Part shown: positions 31,903 to 43,900 of the stretch, piece after piece
Position numbering within the stretch: the stretch's first letter is position 1
Layout of the letters: every line of letters begins with the position of its first letter
Source of the DNA: Haliotis asinina
Lineage: Eukaryota; Mollusca; Gastropoda; Lepetellida; Haliotidae
Length of the DNA: 64,000 bases
Assembly (NCBI RefSeq): GCF_037392515.1
Contig: NC_090280.1
Location: 62,199,504-62,263,503 of the forward strand
Reading direction: 5' to 3'
Made by a program: the position numbers and the translations under genes
Notes under the pieces: generated by a model
Databases searched by the model: none
What the model saw: the letters and a program-made list of their open reading frames with translations, nothing else
What the model was told of the DNA's origin: nothing

Positions 31903-34900
31903 ATGGCCGACATGGGGAACTTGTGGGAAGGTAAACACAGACACGAACTTGACAAAATGACATACTTACAGGTTTCACACTAATCGGCGATGTTGCAGAT
32001 TGATGTGATTGAAATGTTTTAAACAGAGAAACGAATGCCATATGTAACACTCCTACGCTGATTGATATAAGTCGAAAATACTTATCTTGCTCAGATGTCA
32101 AATCCGATCGATTTTGACAAGATTTCGGTTGCTTTGGTATCAGTGAGGGTTTCGGCCAACAATACGTCATATAGCATCGAACCTGATGTTTTTTTCCATA
32201 GACGTGTGCTAGAATAAAGGGGCAGATAGACTTTTTACTCTGTTGAATAAAGAAACAAGGGGGTTCTCACTCACTTCGAAGATGTAGATGTGTACATATT
32301 TTATTTGAGGACCTTAGTCGGTAAGAGTTCCTCCCCTTCCCCCATCACAAATAATATTTGTACATTGATATATATTAGAATTATTAACAAGACCTAACAC
32401 AACAATTAGTGTCGGCTCTGTTAATCTGCGGAAGAAAGAATATGGGGGAATGAAAGGACCTCTTTCCCTGCAGTCAAAAGTACTTGCATGTCGGGGAAAC
32501 CTACCGATTGGCCCATAGACCAAACAGGATATAATAGACTATATGTTGCTATGGGCCGATCAGCCTATAATTATGATATTTATAATTATGATATTTATCA
32601 AATACAAATAAGTGGAGATCTGAAAATTGTCCATATAAATGTTTGTAGTCTAAGAGAAAAACTTGACTTAATTGAAAGTGAATTAAACGATTATGACGCT
32701 ATTTGTATTTCAGAAAGTTTGTTAAATGATTCAACAAAAAGTTCTGATTTGGAAATTCCAGGATTTCAGTTACCTTTCAGAAAAGATAGGGCAACAAGGG
32801 GTGGTGGAGTGGCAGTCTATATAAAGAAACAGCTATATGCAACATGTTTAGACTATCTAAGTCCACCCAGTCTTGAGGCGATATGGATTCAGATTAAACT
32901 AAAAAAGAAAAATTTTCTGTTGGTGACTTTTTATAGATCAGACAAAAGTGAGGAATACTGGAATCTAGTTTGTCAGTCAATTGGAAACGCTATTGACATG
33001 AATATGGATAGCATTGTTGTTGTTGATTTCAATAACGATACATTGAACAAAGTTAGTGAGAAAGTAAGTGATATCGAACAAATGTATGGTATGAAACAGC
33101 TTATTACAGAACCTGCTAGGATTACTCAAACATCTCATAGACACTGATTGATTTAATCTTTGTTACAAATTCTGATTCTGTTTTGAACTTGGGTGTACTT
33201 GATCCTGTTTGCAGTGACCATTGTCCAGTTTTCGTTACTATCCATGATGCAATGCTGAGTCAGTGATGTTTTGAAAGAAAAATATACTGTTACGACTTAG
33301 CGGACATTGATGGTTTGAATATAAGTTTTCAAAATACAGACTGTTTAAACCTCCTTTCAAATGAAATCAACATTGCAACTGAATTAGTAATGGAAAATAT
33401 TGTTCATCTTTGTGACACCTTTATTCCAAATAAGGTTGTAACTATAAGATCGCGCGACTCACCATGGATGAATAATTCGACTCGCAGACTAATAAGGCAA
33501 AGAAATTACCAACACAAAATGGCCAAATGTAGAAATAAAGATAATGATTGGGCAAAATTTAGGAAACTTAGACATAAGGTGACATCAGCAGTAAGGAAAG
33601 CTAAATGAGATTATTTTTCTAAACTTGATGGCAAATTAAATAGCAATAATAATTTAAAACTATGGTGGAAATTAGTTAACAATTACCTGAAAAAGAGAAG
33701 TAATAACAATAGAGACAATTTACCCCTCTGCATCACAATGGTATCATTTATGAAGATGCAAATGAGATAGCAAACATATTTAATGATTTTTTTATTGATC
33801 AAGCCAAAATTGACTTCCCAGACAAACAACTACCAGATATAAAATATAGAAATGAAAATTCATTGAGTGAAATTGATTTGAATCAAAATGAAGTTAAAGA
33901 TATTCTTTTATCAGTTGACATAAACAAGGCAAGTGGCCCTAACAAAATAAGTAATAAGTTTATTAAGTTGACTGCAGAATCACTTTCTTTACCCCTCACC
34001 TATATATTTAATAAGTCATTGCATGAATGTATTTTTCCTACTATATGGAAAGAAGCGTCAGTATTTCCGTTGCATAAGAAGGGTAGTGTAAATGAATGTC
34101 AAAATTACAGGCCCGTTGCACTTACTAGCTGTATTGGGAAGGTATTTGAAAAATGCGTATTCAAATATGTTTTCAATTTTCTTCGGGACAATAATGTCTT
34201 AACAAATTTGCAGTCCGGATTTATAGCGGGAGATTGCAATGCTTATCAACTTACATATCTATATGACTTTATAGCAAATGCTTTAGATCATGGAAAAGAA
34301 GTAGTCGCCGTTTTCTGTGACATTAGTAAAGCTTTTGACAAAGTATGGCACAAGGGTATACTGTTTAAATTAGGGGCCTATGGAATACGTGGCAGTTTAA
34401 ATGAATGGTATCACAGTTATCTTTGTGATAGAGTACAAAGAGTAGTCATAGATGGCCGATCATTGGACTTAAAACAAATATCGGCAGGGGTCCCCCAGGG
34501 ATCAGTCTTAGGGCCGTTACTGTTCTTAGTGTTTATAAATGATATTGTAGATGGCATCAATAGCAACATTCGACTCTTTGCTGATGACACTTCAGTATAT
34601 GTAATTGTAGAAGATCCAGACAAAGGAACAAGGATTTTTAATAATAACTTAAACCGATATGTGGCAAGTGAATTTTAATCCAACAAAAACTGAAACGATT
34701 TTATTCTCTCGCAAAGTAAATCCCTCTGTATGTTCACCCATCGAAATGAAAGGAACTCAAGTAAATGAAGTATATTTCCATAAACATTTAGGTATTTATC
34801 TTCAAAAAGATTGTTATTGGAAAAAACAAATTGAAGAGATAGTAAAAGTTGTAAGTCCTATGGTAAACTGTTTAAGAAGCTTTAAATATAGATTAATTAG

Positions 34901-37900
34901 GCATACATTAGAATGTATGTATACTTATTATATACTTTCACATTTCGATTATTGTTGCCACAAATGGGACAACTGTATGACAGAACAATCTATTATGTTA
35001 GAAAATTTACAAATAGATGCTCTAAGAACGATTTGTGGAGCCATGAGAGGAACCAGTCATGAAAAAATCTACGAGACAAACTTCGTACCATTAGTTAAAC
35101 GTAGAGAAATCAAGAAACTTACTTTATTCTACAAAATGAATAATAATCTTACTCCAGCCTACTTATCAGATTTAATTCCAGAACATGTATCAGTCTTAAG
35201 TTCCTACAATCTGAGAAATACTGATAGTTTTCGCACAATTCGTTGCCACACAGAGTTGTATGCTCGGTCCTTTTTACCAAACACCATACTCTTATGGAAC
35301 AATTTACCACTTGATATAATTAATCACAATCAGTAAATTCATTCAATAAACGATAGACCAAAGAAAGACATGTTCTCTTTGACCAAAACTTTGGATCTAG
35401 ATTTTTTGTCAAATAATTCATTCTCGTCTCGGATTGGGGTGTAGTGACTTTAACGCTCATCGCTTTGATAGACATATTTCAGATAATCCAAATTCTGCAT
35501 GTGGGTATCCATGGGAAGACTTTCTCCACTACTTCTTTTCCTGCCCTTATTACGACTCAATAAGATCAGATCAATTTTTCTACACTAATGGCTTTGACTT
35601 AAATTCAGTTCTTCAAGGTAATCAAACTTCAAGCAACAGAATTAATCAACTTATTCTTGACTCTGTTCATAAATACATACTGCTTTCAAATAGATTCAAA
35701 TTCTTCTAGACTACAACTACTATGAACCCTTTTAATGCAACTTGTGTAGACGTATTTCCCGAATGTTAATGATCTAATGCCTTTGTGGATATAACTGTTT
35801 CTTTTGCTTTTTATTTTCTGAAATAATTCATTGCCTCTGTACTGTGTAAATTTTTGATTGCATTATATTATAGTTAATGGAGAGGCACTTACATAAGCCT
35901 TTGGCTTGTTGTGCCAATCCATATTCATGTTATTTATGTTCATTAATAACAATATGTTTACAAAAAAAAAATACATCTGAAGTGGTGCATTTCTGCATGA
36001 GGATATTAATGTCATTCAAGTTTTAATGTCCGAAGTTTTTCATTCAAACCCTTTTTGACAATTTTCATCACATAATAAAGGAGTTTTGAAATCCCTGATA
36101 AAATATGTGTTTGATATTTTTGACAATTTTCACTGAAAATCAATGACATAGATATTCAGTTTTTGTTGTCAGAAGGGACATCTATGGAAAATTGTGCTCT
36201 TAATGACACATCTGTTCCTGAACATTATATACGTTTCAGTTTTGTCCAAAAACATTTTTCTTTGAAGCTGAGGAGGTCCATTGTCTTTTCATGTCTTTGA
36301 TCAAATAAAACCAATTTGACGGTTTGTGAAATAATTAGTAATAAGTCTGACTACAGTCCGATTGGCCTATAGCAAAAAAGGCAGATGAGCCTATAATATC
36401 CCTTTCGGCCTGTTATAGGCAGATCAGTAGGCTTCCCCAACCTGACTGATGTTATGGCCAGATTGTACTCTTTCACAACCTTAGAACAGTTGGGTAAGTG
36501 GAGGTACTTCACTTCATTAGTCATCAGCTCTTGTAGTCAGATCTTATTGTATATATTTCAGGGGAAATCAGTATTTTTAAGAATCTTTGGAAGTTTTGTA
36601 TTCCTGTCACACTGATTAGTGCACAGTATGTTTGTCAGATTTTATGTTTTCAGAAGTTGTAATTATTCTCGATATAACAAGGCAAGGCATTGTAAATATA
36701 TTGTGGTTTATATATGGTTTAGATATGGTTGTCTTCTGATATGTTTTCCAGTTGTTTATACAATGATTGAGCAGGCATTTTCTTAAGCATCTGAAAACCC
36801 GTAACATGAGGATGTATAAATAGCTAAATATTCCTCATTATACCTGGTCAGTACATGTTTATTCCTGATTGAATCTGGCAATTTGTCACTGTGTAAAGGT
36901 GATGGACATGCAATATAATCTGGAAGTATCAAAGATGGTTTAGGTGTCCAAGTCTGAGTGACTGAGTTTAGTTTTATGCCACCTTTAGCAATATTTTTCT
37001 CATCCTGGATGTCTAAAGGTTGGCCACTCTGACATATAAACTCATCTGCAAAGTATCACCATCAGTTTGTCAGTGTCAAGTTCATAGATTATTCGTCCAG
37101 CGATGATTTTGAATATGCATCAGCAAACAGTATCTGTTTTCAAAAACAAAGTTTGATATCAACATAAGGTTTATTCTCTACACAAGTTGACATGAGGTCA
37201 GAGCCCTGGGGGTCGAAGGAGTAATGTAGTGGTTTCATACTGAAGACCGAGGTTCAATTCCCCACATGGTTACTATGTGTGAAACACATTACGATTTTGT
37301 TATTGCTGGTATAATATGGCATAAAACTGAAATCACTCACCTAAAACATTGAATGGTATTGTGTTGAATGATTTGGACCAGTAGTATACATTTTGACACT
37401 CTTAAGTTGACAGCTTTGTTTTGCAGACAAGTTGATGTGTACCTTTTCATGGACACATTGCCTTTGAAGATCTGGGTTAGAAATTGAAACCAGCATATGC
37501 TTGTTGAGGAGGGGTAGCAGGATTAAGTTGACAGGTTTGATGACTTGTGAACGCATGTCATTGTATAGTTGAATGTTCATGACATCAATCACTGGCTTCT
37601 CTGGCTTGGACTCCTACCATAATGCTGGAATGTTGCTAGTCCTGCATTAGTTCAACAGACATTGTTGTATTGTTAACATGATTCATTAATTCTAGGCTTG
37701 TCTGACCTTTTTGAAGTTTACAAGCAGAGATAGACTGCAATATATCTTTTGAAACAAAATGCACACATTTGTTATTGCACAGATCAACAAATCAAATATT
37801 TATTCTGTGACAACATTTATGAGTGTGTATGTATTCATTATGACATATTTCTGTATATATGTTGGAAACCAAATACCTTTGATGTTCATGTGTATTACAT

Positions 37901-40900
37901 ATTCATGCTGATGTATGGAAAGATATTAATTTTTTTTATGAATACATGATCAGCTTCTGATAGCCCTTCAGTAAAGATGACACTTGTCTGAGGCAAATAC
38001 CAGCTGATTCACTAAAGCTTGATTAATGAGAGTATACAGCCAATAGTCGTCCCCAAAAGTACAGACCTTAGAAGATCTGGGTTAGAATTGATCTTCAGTA
38101 ATTCATGCTTGTCGCAACAGGTTATTAATAGGATCTGGTAGTCAGACTCACTGACTTGGTTGACTCGTGTCATGATATCTGAGTTTGCCCAGATTGATGC
38201 TCATGATGTTGATCACTGTAATGTTCGGGCCAGGCTCAGCTATTTAAATACCTCTACCATACAGCTGGAATATTGCTGAGTGTGGTGTTAAACAAACAAC
38301 CAACTAATAGGGCTGCAATGATTCCCCCAGACCTCAAGTGTATTTGATTTATCATTTTGTATTCGATTCTTCATACAAGTGAAAACACCAAGTTAATTTA
38401 GCTCTCGGAGGTCAAGCGAGTCAGCTTTTTAGCATGAAATCCTTTGTCAACTTGGCAATGTCTACCAACAACAATTCTCATTTGATAATTAGCCTGATGT
38501 CAAACCAGTCATGTTCAGCCTTATGTCAGCCTTGAAACTGCTTGAGTTGGAGTCAGAATTATGTTCTCGCTGTCTGGAAATAATTTAGATAGATATACAA
38601 AATTGAATTATCGAAAATCAAAACTGAGGTGTCAGATTTGATCATTGTGGTCCTATCAATTAACCAATACCAAATTACATTGCACTCTTCTGTAGATGAT
38701 GCATTGAATCAACTTCAGGCAGGGAGTCTTGGGGAATTCTGGATCTGATTGTGTGATAATGACACTTTTACATATAAGTGATCACTACACCAATGATATT
38801 ATGAAATGGTGTATTAATAATGGTAAACTTCATTTGCATGGAGACCCGTTAAGATCGGGGTAGAATAGGTCTTCAGCAACACCTGTTTGCCACAAAAGGT
38901 GACTGTGCTTGTCGTATGAGGCGACTAAAGGGATCGGGTACTCAGACTCTCTGACTTGGTTGACATTGCTTCCCATTTGTGCAGACAGATGCTCATACTG
39001 TACTTGGTTTTTCAGATTTACGAAAACAGGCCCGACAACTTGAAAATGAAATTGACCTTAAGCTGGTGTCTTTCAGCAAACTTGGCACCAGTTATTCCTC
39101 TCAGAGAGACTATGAAAGGTAACCTATTTTGAAGTTTCATATTATCATAATTCATTTTAGTGACATTTAAGTCTGTTCACTTCATGATTTGTTTGATAAA
39201 AGTGGGTGGGCTTTCATGAAACGTAAAATCTGAAACTGAAAAGTGAAAGTATTTTTTGCCCTGGTACTTATATTTTAATCTTGATGATGTGACATTTTAA
39301 TGTAACATTTGCCTCAAGGTCTGTTAATATATTGATGATTTGTTTAACCAGCCCACCAGCAAGTGATGAAAAGAGGTAATGTTGTTAAGTTCTATCAGGG
39401 GGAATGGATCTGGATATTTCTCTGTTGTTAGTAATATCACTGTGACATGTTTCATTGCATTGTCCTGGAGGAAGGGAGTTTACTATATATAACAGTCCAG
39501 TTTCAATCCTCTGCTAACAAGCCTAGAGTGTATGGTCCGACCACAGTGCCATAAGTGGATATTATGATTTGTGTCCATACTGCTGTCTGATCAGATTCTA
39601 TCTCTAAAATCACTTGAAAATAGCTGTTGACACCAATTTGATGGTACACTTACTTGTGAATGCTGTTCATCAACACTGATACATCGATACATAGAAATAA
39701 AGAAGTTGTGTATCCATAGAACTTTCTCTGCTTTTCAAGTGCCATGTTGTTTTGCAAACCAGCTGTAGATATTGTAACATGATTTTATCAATTCTCACGG
39801 TAGGTTTTGTACAAGTGCGTGCAGAAATAAAATGATAAATATGTAGTCCAAATCTTTTGCGTGTGAAATTTTCAGCACAATCCTAAATCATGTTAAAATT
39901 TTTTGTGTGTCTGTATGTTGTGGTTTTAAGGTACTTTTTAAAATCATGCAGATCAGAATCTATGCATCCAAAATGCATGCACAATATTTTTTTCGTGGTT
40001 TTATTATTTTTTGCGTGAAGAACGCATGTACGTCTGCGTAAAGCATAATTCCAGCCAGGTCAGCAAGAGCTGAAATTGGACTTAAGTAAAGAGTTACCTC
40101 CCTTGCCTCAGGAGGATGTTTCATGTGTCAGGATGAATCATGCTTTGCTTCATGGTGTGGGGGTTTCCATATTTTCATCTTTGGTACATTAAATGTTTCC
40201 ATGGTTATTACTTCAAGGGCTCACCTGTGACTATACACAACTACTATGTGGTCGAACATCTGGGTTAGGATCACTCTTTTGCTTCTTGTTGGAGGCGACT
40301 AATGGGATCGGGTGGTCGGACTCTCTTGCCTATTTGGTTAACACATTTGTATCCCAGATGTGTAGTTCAGTGCTCGTGCTGTTGATCACTGGATTGTCTT
40401 GTCCAGACATGATTATTTACAGACTGCTGTCATATAGTTGGAATATAGCTGAATTCTGTGTGAAACAACAGACAGACAGTTTGGATAATTTGAAATGTTT
40501 GTTATTGTTAACATTCTCTTCACCATATGTGTTGGAAAATACAAACTAGTTACCAGCTCTGTTGAAGTTCTCAGTAGAAACCTGTCATGAATATGATAAA
40601 TGACCTGTGCAGTCCATTACCTGTTTGTTGTTTGTATGTGTGCATGTTGCCATGAATATATGTTGCCATCAGTATGCAAGCATGCATGCATTTTTTTATT
40701 AATGATATCTCTGTCAGTTGCTATGGTACCTGGATACCTACAGGTCAGCTTGGTAGCTAAGATGTGATGTCCATCGATCGGTTGCAATGATATACTTGAC
40801 AGCCGAAAGTTTGTTGCCCTGCTGTATGTCTGATATCAGTCAGTCAGTTGCTATGATACATGTGAGTCTTTGTGACACCTGCATATTTGTCTGAAATCAG

Positions 40901-43900
40901 TCCACCAGTTGCTATTGTACATGTGACACCTGATTGTTTGTTTGATATCAGTCCATCATTTGCTGCAGAACATGCGACACCTGCATGTGTGTCTGATATC
41001 AGTCAGGTGCTTTGAGACATGTGACACCTGCATGTTTGTCTGATATCAGTCCACCAGTTGCCATGGTACATGTGACACCTGCATGCTAGCTTCTATGTGA
41101 TGTGTGTGATATCCATGTGTCAGTTGCTATGGTTTCAGTGACACAGCGCCCCTTTTAAACAAGACGAGCAGTGAGCACATGTTTGACACAATGGCTATGG
41201 AGATTAAGCAACTGTTGGCAAAGGTAAGTTATGAACTGGACATGTGTGATTTTAGTCATTGTCCTGAAGCCTAAGTCTACCTAGCAAACTGAAATTACTG
41301 TAAACTGTGTTACTTTTTGCAGATACTCTAAACTACCCCATTGTTATAAGCTCTTCCTAAAGACACATGGGGTGGTATAGTAACCAAAACGATAGTGTTC
41401 ACTTGTCTTGCCCAAAACTGAGTTCGAATCCCTAATCTGCAAAGCTGTTTCTTATCACTGTTGTATTTCTGGAATATTGCTAGGCTTGGCATGGAACCAT
41501 TCTTACATACTCTGTCCTCAAAAGGACATTATGAAACTTAAAAATCTGTAAAATCTTCTTCTGACAGTAACTATAATGTTGTTAATGGGGTAGTGGGGTC
41601 GCCTCTTGGTAAAAGCGTTCACTTGTCTCAGCAAAGACCCAGGTTGATTCCCAAACATGTACAATGTGTGACATCCATTTCTGCAGTCCCCTGCCATGAC
41701 ATTGCTGCAGTATTGCTAAAAGAGGCTTAAAACCATACTCACTGACTCATGTCTTCTCGGTTTCCAACTTCTGATTCTAAGATTGGATATTTCCTGCTGC
41801 AGTTATCAGGAGTGAATGAACGGATGGTGGAGTACACACAGAACATCAGCATGAGTTCGCCCAGCGCTGCCCTCCTGCACACGCTGCAGCGACATCGCGA
41901 CATCCTCCAGGACTACACACACGAGTTCCAGAAGACAGAGGCCAACATCACATCACTGCGTGAGAGGGAGGATCTGTTGGGTTCTGTACACAGAGACATC
42001 AAGTGAGGACACACTTTCTGGATGGTGTGGGGTGTCTGTAGTGGGATGTTGGTTGAGGGGAGGTGATGGTTGTGCCTGTGAGGAGGTGGTCCGTGATGAG
42101 AATGAGGTTGGGTTGGTGTTGTGTGGTCATGATGGTGGGTGGGTACTGGAAGTGAGGGTGGGACTGGATTTACTGGGATTACGGGATTGATGTAACGTTT
42201 CCAGTGGTGGTGTATTGACTGAATGAAGGTGAAGGCCATGTGTAAGTGATCAGTCAGAACGAGAATGGGTGTTGTTGGTCATGGAGGTATGTGGGCAGGT
42301 GCTGAAAGTGAGGTTAGGACTGTGGGTGTATTGAGATTATGGGATTGATGTAACGTTTCCAGTGGTGGTGTATTGACTGAATGAAGGTGAAGGCCATGTG
42401 TAAGTGATCAGTCAGAACGAGAATGGGTGTTGTTGGTCATGGAGGTATGTGGGCAGGTGCTGAAAGTGAGGGTGGGACTGGGTTTACTGGGATTATGGCA
42501 TTTATGTAGGTGAAGGAAGGTGAAGGTTAGGAGTATAGGGGATAAGTATTTATTGAGTTGGTCTAGTGGGTCTACAGAGATTATGGGGGTTAGTTGTTTC
42601 TGACAAGCCTGTGGGTTAATGTTTTCAGTCAATGTGATGGACTTTAGGTTATTCACCAGTGAGAAAGGTGGAGGGTTGGTTGCATCAGTCCAGGTCAAAA
42701 TATAGTGGGATGAGAGTTTGTACTGTCAGTGAAAATGGTTGATGCCTAAGTAAAACTGATAAACTGTAGACTGTTGGTATCTGTATGTTAAGATGAAGAG
42801 CTGTGGAAGTTGCTTCAGACCTTGATAGTGGATCAGATATACTTATAGAGTGGTTTTTATGTACACTGTGACAGCCCGCCTAAATAGGAGGTTTAGCCTT
42901 TATGTTAAATGACTGTGAAAGTGGCTTGTCTAAGGAACTGTAGGTTCTTTGGAAGGGTATTTTGTAAGACCTGCTATGAAAAAAGTAGGTCAAGAAATGT
43001 GAATATTTGAGTATTGTGGAAAGAATTTCACCTCATGTCTAGATATATGTTGCCAAATCAGCGATTTGAGTCTACTTGCAGTTCCACTGCACTCATATTT
43101 TTTTCTTCCTTTTTCAGTGCATATAAAAATTCCTCTGGTTTAAACAGAAGAACAGATCTATATTTAAAGGAAAACGACCACATAAGAAAGTAAGTGCCAA
43201 TAATTGTACAACAGTTGGGCTGAAATGTGTACTTGCTCTCAGTATGTTATGATCATAGGGCCATTTGCACAAAGCGATTTTAGCAATATGATGACCATTA
43301 GTCGCATAAACTCACGATAATCTTAGCACTAAGATCGCCATGTTCAAGCCGCTTCTGATTTGGAAGGATAAACGATGACTTTTTCCAGCCATTTACTGTT
43401 GTACAGCTCGAGTAGCTGATTGTAAAGTTCAGCTAACTAGCTATACTGTCCTTACTTGATGGCTAAAGGTTGCATCATGTCATTTTTCATCTCCTTTTGA
43501 TGAAAAACCTGATAAGCAAAAGTCTTTTGAAGCTAGTATTGATGCTGTTAGCAACTGCTTGCATAAGTAATGATTGTTTTCTTCATTTTCTCAGCTCAGA
43601 GAGATTAGTAGATGACCAGATTAGGTGAGTATTACTGCATTTCCATCCTTTATGTGTGAGTTTGTTTTTTAATTTTTGGCTTCAGACAATCAACATTGTA
43701 TGTATTTTAGATGTGAATAGGGCCCTCACATCCAATGCTAGTAGTAGTAATCAATATTGTAGATACTCTGGTTTTGAACACATCCCAAGCAACTTAGGCT
43801 AATTGCAATAGATGAAGGTGTGGGCAAGAGGAAGAGGTGTTTTCGGCTTAGGGGAGATAACTGCTGTATATCCATTCATGACAGACCGATCGATGCTCAG

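Larger units (their letters stand above)
36445..39015. other. Rest of GOSR1 intron 1
   Basis: Between the LINE-bearing element and exon 2 there are SINE copies (37207, 38072, 38842) and a TAGGGCTGCAATGATTC word at 38309, which resembles a hAT-type terminus without a visible partner. The rest is unremarkable. Confidence 0.5.

Noticed and set aside
31892-32170. 92-residue minus frame overlapping the GOSR1 first exon
   Set aside because: It overlaps the coding exon of GOSR1 and has no recognisable domain. A divergent transcript cannot be excluded but nothing supports it.
38309-38400. hAT-type terminus TAGGGCTGCAATGATTC
   Set aside because: No matching opposite end or target duplication was seen, so it is only noted within the intron entry.
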